Shown here: positions 32,737 through 42,925 of the stretch, piece after piece
Layout: every line of letters begins with the position of its first letter
How positions within the stretch are numbered: position 1 is the first letter of the stretch
NCBI GenBank assembly: GCA_037355855.1
Contig: CM074760.1
Span: 612,501 to 676,500 of the forward strand
Direction: 5' to 3'
Source of the DNA: Pseudo-nitzschia pungens
Lineage: Eukaryota > Bacillariophyta > Bacillariophyceae > Bacillariales > Bacillariaceae
DNA length: 64,000 nt
The notes under the pieces: model-generated
What the model saw: only the letters and a program-made list of their open reading frames with translations
What the model was told of the DNA's origin: nothing
Databases searched by the model: none
Made by a program: the position numbers and the translations under genes

Positions 32737-33769
32737 AGTCCTGAGTTTGGCCGTCCGAAGGTTGAGGAAGGGAGTGATCAATAAGACATTGTGATTACTT
32801 CATTTTAAGTGCACGTCGTACAGGTATGTGCAGAGAATCAGATTGCTGCGCAGGAATGGTTTTGTGAGGCTATCGGCTGTTGCAATTCAAGTATCATGAA
32901 TCATGAATCATCCATCATCCACCGAGGAGAAAAAAGTACAGTACGAGGTACGTAAGGTTACCGTAACATACGTAACCTTATCATCAGGACAGATCCTTCG
33001 TCTTATGGAATGAATGGATGGCCAGAGAAGATGCACCGAAAATCACTATCACTCATCCAAAGGCATCACTGACTTCGAGACTCGTGAGTGGAAAGATTTC
33101 ATTCCCAATAGAAATGAATGGGTGCGGGAACCTCGAACAACACGTCCGACAACAATTTTGAGACTTGTTTAGGTTCGAACTTGAGTGAGTGTCACGTGAG
33201 ATTCCATTCGACGCGCCGTTCAAAGATGGAATCTCGTTCAATTTTAACCAAGGTAACTTACGACGAGTCCGACAACAATTGATTTGAGAATTTTCGAATT
33301 CCCGCCGAAATTACAAAGAATGAAATCTAGTAAGCCTTAGTTCAGTTCAGAACGCTATATGAGTCTCAGGACGCGTAGTACTACCAATAGAAACAAAGCA
33401 AGAAAGAAGGTAATGTCACAGCAATAGCATATCCACAACCTACTAGTAGTAGCAGTGAATGTCTCAGAATCATCGTTGTGAAATGGATAACATCATAGTA
33501 CGATGTACTACGAGTAATATTACTATGTCAGCAATCGTTATTTAGCTACTAGTTTTCACGGCCCAGTTGAGATTGAGAGGAGTTCAAAGAAGATATTTTG
33601 ACGTCTCATGAGATTCTAAATAATGATACTAAGAATAATACTGTCGACGTTGAGACACAAGTCAATCATCGCGGAAACCAACGAAGTGTCCATGGAGCCG
33701 AAAGGTGAGGAAAAAACTAATTTTCGCATTCGACTGATTGACTGTACACATAAATCAGTCCCTCGAGCA
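32737..33769. other. Intergenic region, AT-rich
   Basis: 5' flank of the lipocalin-like gene with one exact GTAAGGTTAC at 32952-32961, closely followed by a near copy (CGTAACCTTAT at 32971-32981). A short CTACTAGTAGTAGC block lies at 33440-33453. No gene recognised. Confidence 0.45.
32952..32961 (+). promoter_or_regulatory. GTAAGGTTAC decamer
   Basis: Exact copy 216 bases upstream of the lipocalin-like ATG, with a one-mismatch inverted partner 10 bases downstream. Confidence 0.4.
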
Positions 33770-34460
33770 ATAGATGTTTTAATGGGCATCTGCTTTGAAT
33801 CAGCCCCTCAATGAATGGGATGCATTTCAAGCTGTTGAAATGAATGGGACGTTTTACACCGCATCTGCTTTGAATCAGCCCCTCAACGAATGAGACGTTT
33901 CTCAAGTTGTTGAAATATCTGATATGTTTCATGATGCATCTACCTTCAACCAGCCCCTCAACGAATGGAATGTTTCTCAAGTTAGTACTAGCATTCATGG
34001 AATGCTTGGCCGTGCATCCGCTTTCAATCAATTCTTGTCTACGTGGGAGGCCTTGACTTCTGATCGAGGAGTAGACGTGACTGGCATGTTTTCGGAATCC
34101 AGTCTGCATCACTCTCTCGTGGTATCTGATGCAATAGCGATTGTCCAAGCATGAGTGAATGTACCAATGATGGTTCGTCTCCCTTAAATTGCAAAAACAA
34201 TCGAGATTGTGATTGGGCTGCAGTGAATCGAGGGAAACGTTGCTACAGGAAGGACAAGGTGAGAAAGTAAAGAGTGAAAGTATTCTGTCCAATGGTCTGT
34301 GATTTTCGTTGCGCGTAGAAATGACGACCAATCTATTCCAAGGGCAAGATTCCCAAGTGCAGGGATAGTTAGCCAAAGAATTGTTGCAAGGAAGAAGCCT
34401 CCAGGCAAGGAAAGATTGTCGCAGATTTTTGTCCCAAGAAGTGTGGGACTTCTCTTCGCA
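33770..34460 (+). pseudogene. Decayed BspA-type (DUF285) repeat surface-protein gene
   Basis: Three to four units of about 75-78 bases repeat the BspA/DUF285 pattern, best seen at 33924-34010: MFHDASTFNQPLNEWNVSQV, then SAFNQFLSTW. Earlier units at 33790-33900 show FNQPLNEWD-like remnants (AATCAGCCCCTCAAYGAATG) broken by stops and shifts. Downstream, 34180-34275 encodes a cysteine-rich piece (NCKNNRDCDWAAVNRGKRCY) and 34400-34445 a piece with FCPKKCG. These match the Cys-rich tails that often follow BspA repeats in diatom extracellular proteins. There is no intact frame, so this is a relic. BspA-type repeats in other organisms mediate adhesion or surface display. Confidence 0.7.
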
Positions 34461-35391
34461 ACATGTGGATGAATCTCAGCAGTTATTTATATGTTTGTGC
34501 AAGAATTCCGAGGAACATTTTTAGTCGAATGACAATGACAATGTTCTAAAGTGCCAGAATGTCGAGAGAAAGGAGCGATGCAACCAAGAAGCTGTCGTAT
34601 CTCTTGAAACTACAACGATGAAGAAAACAAAGACAAAGGAACGAACAAAATACGCGTTAGTTGTTCTCAATCCAAAACTATGAAATAAAACGTTATGAAA
34701 TTTATCCTTTCTCTCCTACCGTCCAACCTGTACTTGAATGAATTCTTTTGAATGCTGAAACTTGATGACTGTAATGTGTCTAAAGCAGAATTAATTTTCA
34801 TTATTGTTTAATACGTCCTTTGCAAGAAAGAGTTGTCCTCCATTATCCTCGATTCCCAGCGATTGAAATATAATGGAGATTGCGAACTCGCTTATATTTC
34901 TTTGACTTAAATTCACGATTTTGTTCCGACTCAGATGGTCCGAAGGTATATTTGTTACCAAATTGATTCTCTCCGACGCTATGCGATGCGATACGATGTT
35001 GGATTCGGCGATGGATTTATTCCGCGATTCGTTGCTTGATCCGATTCGAAACCGATTGGGAACTTTCGGGAAATGAGCGCGTTCGTTTGATCTGTAGCAG
35101 TGGACTGGGCCTGGTCTCGGTTGGGAACTGTGTCGTTTCATCGCTCCGAATATTCCGGAATTCATTCCCAAAATGAACGAACGACGTTGTTTTGGGAGGC
35201 GGGGCAGCTAGGCTCGCGCGGATCCACGGTTGGGAACGGCAACGGCAACGGCAACTGTCAAGGATATACAGGATCAAAACCCGCCCGAACTCGAGTCGGT
35301 CCTCACAGGGTGATGATGGCGGTTTGGCATCGATTCTCGTCGCGTCGCGTGTCATTTCTTCCTTCCTTCCTTCTGTCTTTTTCTCATTTTT
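34461..35391. other. AT-rich convergent gap
   Basis: No gene or clear repeat seen. AT content is clearly higher than in the flanking GC-rich gene at 35.4-36.9 kb. Confidence 0.4.
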
Positions 35392-36906
35392 TTACTTCAA
35401 CGCCCTTTCCGGCACAAAGGCCCGGGAGCCCTTTACAAATGCCGTGTAGGCCCCGATCCCCAAGGAGTTTCCAGTCCCATTCCGGCCGAGGTTGGGCTCC
35501 GGAAGGGGATCGAACCAGGTCGGATTGGGACGGCTGGTGCCAGAAGGGTCAGAATCATCGCCAAGGGCAAAGGCATCGCGTAGATAGTCGACGCAATCCC
35601 GAGCTCCAACGCGATATTCGACCCCGCTGCCCGAGCTACCAACGGCACCTAGAGTGATCGTTGTTTCGGTCTCGTCGTCTTCTTGTGGCTCCTCCGGTTG
35701 TGCAAGCACCGAGACTTCCAGGAGGGGTATTTGCACCATGGAATCGGCGTGCTCCTCGCGTTGGCTCTGTCTCGCATTCGAATTCGAATTCGGATTCGGA
35801 TGCACATTCGCATTCCCGATTGGAGGGAACCGGTTGCTCGATCCCTCGGCCACTGGAACGGAGCGGTACGGAATCTCCAGGCTGCTCAGGGCTTCCCTCA
35901 CGAGCCTCGATTCCGGACAGCCCTCTGACTGGTACAGGGTGATGATCCTTGTGATGCGCACGCTCCGCCTTGTAATTGTCGTTTTCTTTTTCGTTGTCGT
36001 TTTGGCTGATAGAGAGGCAGAGTTGGTGATTGCCTGGCCGGGTTCGATCGCTATGGCAGCCAAAGAGGACGTCGTCGACAGAGACGGAGACAGAGCCAGA
36101 GGCTTGGTTGCGAGTCGCATCAGCCCGCAGCGCGGCCACGGCCGCAGGTAGGACGGTCCGGCCAGGGACAAGAACCGGATCGCAAAGGGCACCGCGGGCG
36201 AGTTAACGATCTGGTCCGGGCGGCGGCGGTGGCCGCTGCGGGCGGGGAGGACGGTGGCCCCGTATCGGTCCCACAAGTGGCACAAAATGTCGTAGCTTTC
36301 CGTCAATACCACGATTCCATTGTCATCGTCATCCTTATCGTCATCGTCATCCTCGTCGTTGTTGCCTCGGGTCGGACGCCCTTCCAGTGTTCGATCCACC
36401 AGCACGGGAAAGGTCAGGTGGTCGTCCATGTCGAGTCCGGCGTTGCCATCCCTTTCTAAATCATTCGCGTTTGTGCTGTCACGTGGCTCTGCCCGGCGAT
36501 TATTCGACAACCATTGCTGGTTCTGCTGCCGCCACTTCTGCTTCTGTTTCATCTGGTACCACTCCATGGCCTCCTGACGGAACCTCGAGTCCGGCCCGTA
36601 GGCTCCCTCTCCGTAGAGGAGGGTTTCCCGTGGGCACGGACGGATCTCCAGCGTGAGATCCAGAATGGTGGCGTGCTCCCGGACCAGCCGGCACCAGGGA
36701 GATCCCTCGAAATCGTAGAGCACGAGATCGTGGTGGGGAGGTGATGGTTGCGATTGTGGTCCAGAGACGGACGCGGAGCCGACGGAGGCACCCGTGCCGG
36801 CTTGAGGATGCCTCCTCGGGGCCACCGCACGGGCGGTATCGAGGCGGGCAATGCGACTCGCCAGTCGCGAGGCCAGGAGGTCCAGGGGTCCGACTCGAAG
36901 CGCCAT
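35392..36906 (-). CDS. Tandem GST-N/glutaredoxin-fold protein
   Basis: 504 residues from ATG 36906; the upstream extension of the frame has only a TTG. The N-terminus (MALRVGPLDLLASRLASR) is Arg-rich and acid-poor, like an organelle presequence. Two thioredoxin-fold units of GST-N type are visible. Unit 1 (from about residue 60) has LVLYDFEGSPWCRLVREHAT, FPVLVDRTLEG and VVLTESYDILCHLWDRYG. Unit 2 (from about 320) has ITLYQSEGCPESRLVREALS and IPLLEVSV. The motifs are SPWC in unit 1 and CPES in unit 2, so each keeps a single cysteine. Plant chloroplast proteins have the same two-unit plan. Long Asp, Asn and Arg-rich insertions separate the blocks. A role in thiol chemistry or glutathione binding is inferred from the fold only. 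Confidence 0.7.
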   Translation of the reverse strand: MALRVGPLDLLASRLASRIARLDTARAVAPRRHPQAGTGASVGSASVSGPQSQPSPPHHDLVLYDFEGSPWCRLVREHATILDLTLEIRPCPRETLLYGEGAYGPDSRFRQEAMEWYQMKQKQKWRQQNQQWLSNNRRAEPRDSTNANDLERDGNAGLDMDDHLTFPVLVDRTLEGRPTRGNNDEDDDDDKDDDDNGIVVLTESYDILCHLWDRYGATVLPARSGHRRRPDQIVNSPAVPFAIRFLSLAGPSYLRPWPRCGLMRLATKPLALSPSLSTTSSLAAIAIEPGQAITNSASLSAKTTTKKKTTITRRSVRITRIITLYQSEGCPESRLVREALSSLEIPYRSVPVAEGSSNRFPPIGNANVHPNPNSNSNARQSQREEHADSMVQIPLLEVSVLAQPEEPQEDDETETTITLGAVGSSGSGVEYRVGARDCVDYLRDAFALGDDSDPSGTSRPNPTWFDPLPEPNLGRNGTGNSLGIGAYTAFVKGSRAFVPERALK

Positions 36907-38345
36907 GGCGGAGATTCTTCCTGTCCGTAAGGGAGAGTGGGCAATTACTTGGTAGCTTTTGTGGGTTGGCTCGGGTGCCAAAATTGCGGCAGCTTTCTTT
37001 CTTCCATCCTTGTTGCAACCGGCATTGCGGGAAGTCGCAGGACCATTAGTAGTACGAAGTATTTACTGTATTACGAAGCATTTGGGAAGGCTTGGTTTTG
37101 CGATACGTATGTAATCTTACCGGTATCTTCTATCTTTCGGTTCGATTTGTTTACTATGGAGTAAGATCTCACCGGTAACCTTACAAGCCTTACCTTGTAA
37201 CTTATCGTCCATCTCGTAGAAGTCGTAGATCTTGTACGTACAGGTAGTAAGTCTTAGTTGGTATGACAGCTGCGCAGAAATTTTGTGTCGTACGTAAGCC
37301 CATAAATCTTACTCGTACTCGTACGGGATTCCGTGCTCTGTGCTTCGTACGAGGTACTGGTATTACATGTACGTGCAAAAGATAACATCGAAGCTCGTAA
37401 CATGGCCTAGTACATACGATAGGTACGTATAAAAGTACTGCCGGGATACGCTACTAGACGTTCTCTTCTCATCAGATGAATGATAATATTATCATGATAA
37501 TAATATTATTATTCTCTCAAAGCACTCTACATTTTTTGCAAACTCTATGGTAACACGCGCTAAACTATCCCATACAAAGAACATAGTAATGTTCCTCAAC
37601 TTTCTCTATTCATACGGTAGAGAAAAACTACGGAACCGAAATAATGTATGCCCAGCTCAGCAATGATAGCGATAGATCCAGATGACCAGAAATCTTTTTG
37701 CCGTCGTGAACTGCTTCCTATGCGATTCTGGGTAATTACCGTATTTGAACGAGACCATTAGCATTCTTTCTATCCATCACAACTACGAAGTAAGGTTATT
37801 GTTGAACAACACGATGAAATAATTTCGGAATTTACTACCAGTCCAGTACGGTACATCATGTTCTCTTTCTGATAGTACGAGTACGTGTACTATTGCTGAT
37901 GGAGAGGAATGATGCACGTCCTAATCTGACATGAATTCCGCGGAAATAAATAATAATGATATCATAATATCATGATAATTTACTATAATTGTATTAGGAA
38001 ATAGAGGATACGCCACCTCGGCTTAGGATAATTTTTAAGACCGTAAGCACAATGGAAGTAAAAAATGCGGATATATGTTATGTTTGTAAATCTTCTCTTC
38101 ACATAACTCGATATCCATATACTGGTACAGATGGAGAAGGTTCTGGAGCAACAATTATTATCGAGAACGATCTTTTTGGTGGAAAGTTTTACTTCGTTTG
38201 AATACCTGGTACGGACTCGTAGATCGAAACAAAACGGCTGTTCTTCACAAACCAACAGTGAGGCTATCCCTTACCCATAAATTCGAATTGCCTGTAACCA
38301 AAAAAAAGCAAAAAGCACAATCATTCCGGATAAGAAATGTATAAA
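36907..38345. other. Divergent intergenic region, AT-rich
   Basis: No gene seen. It holds one exact GTAACCTTAC (37175-37184), a relaxed GTAATCTTAC (37110-37119) and several GTACGTAC words at 37230-37450. Clusters of ATAATATTATCATGATAATA-like self-complementary AT sequence lie near 37480-37515 and 37950-37985. Confidence 0.45.
37175..37184 (-). promoter_or_regulatory. GTAACCTTAC decamer
   Basis: Exact reverse-form copy, 269 bases upstream of the tandem GST-N ATG (36906). Confidence 0.4.
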
Positions 38346-38914
38346 ATGAAGATTGCGACATTTGCATGGGCTGCTCTCGGGATCGCGGCAGGCCTTCCCG
38401 GAAGCAATGCCAGTACGGGTACCCATGGTATCATCATCGCCGAGACGGCAGAGGACTCGATTCTCCATCTCGAGCCTCGCAGCCTGAAGAATCTCATTCG
38501 CGACGAACGGCGCTTTGTGTTGTTCAATTCGCGACGCCTGGAAGAAGACTGCCGTAAGTGACGGAGCAGAGCGGAGCACAACACACTCAGCTCGCTCGAA
38601 ACAACATTGCAAAAAAGTAAACGAGAGACCTCTTCCATGCTATGGATTGCTCATCGCCGACTCACGCTGTTCTTTTATTCCTTCGATGGGACGATTCAAC
38701 GCAACACTCCACAGTTTCCGAATGCATGACGCAAACACCCACCTCGAGTCCGGTAACTTCTGCTCCGACAACGCTCACAACCGTGACACTCAAGCCGACC
38801 GCTGGTTCTCTCGGCGGTTCCAAGAATGCCACCGACGCTCCCACGGCGACCTATTCGGCACTCCCAACGGCCTCGATTTATCCTTCCTTTACTCCCACCG
38901 GAACTGAATTCTAG
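38346..38914 (+). CDS. Secreted Pro/Thr/Ser-rich protein, probable two exons
   Basis: Exon 1 38346-38553 (ATG 38346) encodes a signal peptide (MKIATFAWAALGIAAGLPGS) and a conserved-looking stretch ending RRLEEDC. It is followed by donor GTAAGT at 38554. A good acceptor (CCACAG) ends at 38714. Exon 2 38715-38914 reads ECMTQTPTSSPVTSAPTTL and ends PSFTPTGTEF, giving 135 residues. Thr/Ser/Pro-rich tracts of this kind occur in diatom extracellular and cell-wall proteins, where they are probably glycosylated. A further PT-rich stretch follows at 38979-39428 in another frame. The gene may thus be longer, joined by an intron I could not define, or broken. A weak donor at about 38815 (GGTTCC) would join directly to PTASPTKAPTD. 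Confidence 0.5.
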
Positions 38915-38978
38915 GCAGGGTCCCGTTGCCCACCCGAGAGAAATCCCCTCGATTTCTTTCACCATTATTTGCCCTTCC

Positions 38979-39428
38979 AGAGTTCCGACTGCGTCTCCGA
39001 CCAAGGCTCCGACAGATTCTCTCACGGAGACCCACTCGGCATCTCCAACGGGCTCGTTCTATTCCTCGGGTTCTTCCACCGGCTCTCCACCCGGGGCTCC
39101 CAATTCCTCTTCGAGCCGGTTACCCTCACCGAATCCAACGAAACGTCTCACCCGGTATCCAACGGGACAACCAACGATTCGTCCCACCCCCGTTCCAACC
39201 AGAAATCCCACCCGTGCTCGACCTGGCATCCCGGGTTGCCCGCAAACACACTGTATCAAATGTGGTACGCGGATCAAATCCGGAAACCAACCACCGGTAC
39301 GAACCGTTCCCCAACACAGTACTAGTACTACGACGGCAAGTCCTCACATTTCTCGCATCGATTCTCCTTCCAGTTCTCCGACGAGGTCCACTCGGTATCC
39401 GGCAAGATTACTGTTGTGCTGCAAATAG
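38979..39428 (+). pseudogene. PT-rich coding remnant or 3' exon
   Basis: Open frame of about 150 codons with PTASPTKAPTDSLTETHSAS, RYPTGQPTIRPTPVPTRNPT and a late CPQTHCIKC. It continues the style of the upstream gene but has no ATG of its own. A polypyrimidine stretch and CCAG precede it (38969-38978), consistent with a splice acceptor. Whether it is expressed is unclear. Confidence 0.45.
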
Positions 39429-39504
39429 AAAGACAAAGACAAACCAGTTTAACTAGTATTGTTCTCGGTGACTCGTCATGCCATCCGTGCCCATGTCACT
39501 TCTG

Positions 39505-39910
39505 TGTATCATGATTGAAAACATAGTGTACTTTTACTTCGTTTTATCACAGAGACCTATTATTCTATCTTAGCCCACCGGCATGTACAATATCGTAACT
39601 TCATGTAGATAGAGATCATGCAAATATCAGCAAAACACTTGTACTAGTAGTATTGATGATTCTTGATTGAAAATAGTGTACTTTTACTCCGCTTCATAAC
39701 TACGAAGACCTATTCTATAGTAGCCTACCGGTGTCTACAGCAGCAGCGTAATCTTCATGTACGATTAGATAGAGATCATGCAACTACCGTATCATCAAAA
39801 CCCTTGTCACTTCTTCTATTGATGATTGAAAACATCATTATTATTATTTTGGAATCTCCAGTTTCATCACGAAGACCTATCCTTCCGTAGCCTACCGTTT
39901 TGTACCGTAC
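39505..39910. repeat. Degenerate tandem repeat, three copies of about 150-165 bp
   Basis: Copies begin near 39510, 39661 and 39822 with GATTGAAAA(CA)AT. Each contains GAAGACCTAT or GAGACCTAT, then TAGCCYACCGG or TAGCCTACCG. The first two also share AGATAGAGATCATGCAA and an ACTTGT/CTTGTC end. The third copy is truncated. Confidence 0.75.
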
Positions 39911-40475
39911 AATGTCTGTAGATATCGGATAATCTTATGGTAAGTTAGTAGATACTGAATACCGTACTGAGATCATCCTCAATGCATACTTGAATACCGG
40001 TACTAAAGATACGAGTACGACAAAGAGCCAATGGCTTCGGGCTAATGATAATGGTCCTCGATGCTCATTCATCATACATTGCTACGTATCACGTACGGTG
40101 TAAGTAAGTTACGTACAAGTCCGTCAAGTTGGAATTGAGCGTCCGAGATGTTGTGACAACCGACGCAATCTGAAATCATTGTGGACTGATGAGAGAGAAC
40201 ATGAAAGAAGAGGGAAAAAACTGATACACAATACACACCTTTGTATTATTCCGAAGTATCGGTACGAGTAAGGTTTAAAATCTTACCGTAAAGTAAGGCT
40301 TACTTGTATTTACTTGCCCCTATTTCGAAGTATTTTTGTTTATCTCACATCTCACGTAACTCAACGATTGGGACGAGTACAAGTAACCGGTACTGTACAT
40401 ACAGTAAGTGACGAAGGAGGATTCCAGGACATCGGATCACAACCCTCCAATCCATCGCCGAGCCGAGCCGAGCTT

Positions 40476-40477
<2 letters not shown>

Positions 40478-40508
<31 letters not shown>
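40478..40508. repeat. (CGT)n microsatellite
   Basis: About ten CGT units in the sirtuin 5' flank. Confidence 0.9.
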
Positions 40509-40685
40509 GAAACAAACACAACGGTGTTTGCGTTTGCGCTTGCGCTTGCGTTTGGAGTTGGAGTTGGAGCCTGCGCTCGAATTGGATTACATACCGTACC
40601 GTTCCGGAACCGAAAACGAGGGGAGGGAACAATAACAAACAACACCCAACACACACGAAACACACACACACACTAACGAACAACC

Positions 40686-42673
40686 ATGACCAGCCGCGGC
40701 AGGACAAAAGCTTCGAAACTGAAAAGCAGCGCCGAGAAAACGAACAAGAACGAGAACGAGAACCGACCCCTCGGTGCCCGCCGGAGAGAGGCGGTGGCTC
40801 CCCCCTTTCCCCTGGCCGCGCCATTGCTGTTCTCGTCCGAGAACGACTCAGACTCGAAATCGTCCGCGAGAAGAAGCATCACGGCCGACGACGTCCTGGA
40901 GGGCGTGGCCAATCTGCTGGCCGGAAAGAAGAACATTGTCGTCCTGGTGGGAGCCGGGAATCTCCACCAGCGTGGGGATCCCCGATTTTCGGTCCAGAGA
41001 CAAGGGCCTGTACAACACCCTCGACGCGGCGGCACTCGGACTGAGCTGCCCGGAGGACCTCTTTTGCATCGAGTTTTTTCGGGACGATCCGTCTCCCTTT
41101 TACAAGTTTGCCACGCAATTGTACTATCCCAACCAACAAGCAAGGGATAGAGTCAAAGACAAAGAGCAGCATCGACAACAAAAACAACAACAATAACAAG
41201 AGCAATGGCAACCAGCGCAAAAGCCGACGACTGTCGCTCCGATCGAGATCCACTGACGAATCCACAACAACAACAACAGCAACCACTTCCACCGAATCAC
41301 CCGGCACGGCACGAGCCAGCGATTCGCACAAGCTGCTGGCGCTGCTGGAGAAACACAAGATGCTCCTGCGGGTCTACACCCAGAACATCGACGGCCTGGA
41401 ATCGAGCGCGGGGGTCTCCGATTCGAAAATCGTGTACTGCCACGGCTCCCTCCGGTCCATGAGCTGCACCAGGTGCTCCCGCAAAAAGATTGCCCTGACG
41501 CCCCGGATTCTGGAGTCCATCGCCGAGGGGAGGGTGCCGCTGTGCGGGGCGGAAGCGAAACAACGGTCCGCCGGCGCCGCTGGGAGCGCGGGTGGCAGCG
41601 CCGGTGCCGGCGAGTCTCCGGCGGTCCTGCGATCGCCGACCCGGACCAGCCAGCGGACGAGAAAGCGGCCCCGATCCCTAGTAGACTGCGATGCGGAGGG
41701 GACGGAGACGGAGACGGAGGGGAATGGCAATCGCGACAGCGATAACAATAACAGCGATAACAATAACGCCAACAATCGGGAAAACAACGTCTGCGGGGGG
41801 GTCCTCAAGCCGGGCATTACCTTTTTCGGCGAAACACTGGACCATTCCGTCGGGAGAAAGATAGAGTCGGACCAGGCCAAGGCCGACGCCCTCATCGTTA
41901 TCGGAACCTCGCTCAGCGTGGCACCCATCTCCAAGGTCATCGAGTACCTTCCGCCGTCCATTCCGAGGATACTCATCAACCGGAGCATCGTGCACCCCCG
42001 GACACAGAATGACAACGACAAAGCCGACGACGACGAAAAGGATTTTCGAACCAATTACGTCTTTGATGCCTATCTGCTGGGGTTCTGCGACGACGTCACC
42101 CGGGCACTCGCAAAACAAATGGGGCTGGGATTCGACGTCGGGCAAGGCAATGCCGAAACCGAACCGCGAAAGGCAACAGCAAAAGCGAAACCGAAACCGA
42201 AAACCGAAACGAGGCAAAAACGCGACCGGATCCGCATCGCCAACAACCCGAGGGGAGAGCGGCCGCGAGAAACCGCCGACGGGGAACGCCTCGGCCACGG
42301 CCGCCAAGCTGCTCCCGAGCGTTGCCGCCGCCGAATCCTCGTTATCGTCGGCCGCCCTTGTCCTCGTCGCCAGTCGTCCTCTCCGTCGACATCCGGCGGC
42401 GAGTGGTCCTCCGTGACGGTCCCGCGAGAGCGGGTCATTTTGTTTCCGGGAGCTCTGGACACTTCCGATGACAGCAACGACAACGACAACAACGACAACG
42501 AGCGCGAGGCCTACCACGAGGTGGCCCACTGCGACGGCTGCTCGTGTCGGATTCCGAAGGGAAGGCCCGTCTACAAGTGCCTCGATTGCTTCGATTACGA
42601 TCTGTGCCAAAAGTGCTATCCGAAAGTGTCCAAGCGCCACGGGGGTGGCAAGCACACCTTTCGAAGGGAGTGA
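40686..42673 (+). CDS. Sirtuin (SIR2 NAD-dependent deacylase) with C-terminal ZZ zinc finger, two apparent frameshifts
   Basis: ATG 40686. NAD-binding GAG(IS)TS and IPDFRSRDKGLYNTLD lie near 40950-41030. Other motifs are HKLLALLEKHKMLLRVYTQN-IDGLE near 41325-41400, the catalytic His (YCHGS, codon 41441-41443), and the later Rossmann strand ALIVIGTSLSVAP. The zinc cysteines are at 41465, 41474, 41543 and 41792. The third and fourth are normally two residues apart but here are separated by 82 residues of low-complexity Arg/Ser/Asn sequence. The C-terminus carries a ZZ-type finger (CDGCSCRIPKGRPVYKCLDC, CQKCY, then His), which may recruit a protein partner. Single extra G bases in GGG at 40956-40958 and GGG at 41144-41146 split the frame. 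Removing both gives 661 residues. The linker near 42200-42450 reads plausibly in two frames and may hide a compensating pair of errors. Likely a nuclear class I-type sirtuin acting on acetylated proteins. Confidence 0.82.
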
Positions 42674-42850
42674 GTGAGTGATTCAGTCAGCAAGTGAGTC
42701 AATCGGTTAGTGAACGAGTGGTGGAACGAACACGGAAACGAACCGAGCCAAAAAAAAAACGATAGGAAATAGCTGGACGCCACACCGCATGGAAAATCGA
42801 GAAAGAATGATTTGGAAATAGGGCTTCGGAGAACGAAATTACTACTAAAG

Positions 42851-42925
42851 TTCCTATCAGCTGTCCCCCGGTTCTACATCCCCAACTACTCGTTTCTACG
42901 GAAGCCGGGGGACAGCTGATAGGAA
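42851..42925. repeat. Perfect 21-bp inverted repeat, 33-base loop
   Basis: Left arm 42851-42871 begins TTCCTATCAGCTGTC. Right arm 42905-42925 is its exact reverse complement, ending GACAGCTGATAGGAA. It lies 178 bases after the sirtuin stop. It could form a stable RNA hairpin or be paired ends of a tiny element. Confidence 0.9.

Larger units (their letters stand above)
39429..40685. other. 5' flank of the sirtuin gene with a degenerate tandem repeat
   Basis: Holds the three-copy repeat described separately, CTTACCGTAA words at 40285-40300, a (CGT)n run at 40478-40508 and (ACAC)n just before the ATG. No gene recognised. Confidence 0.5.
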
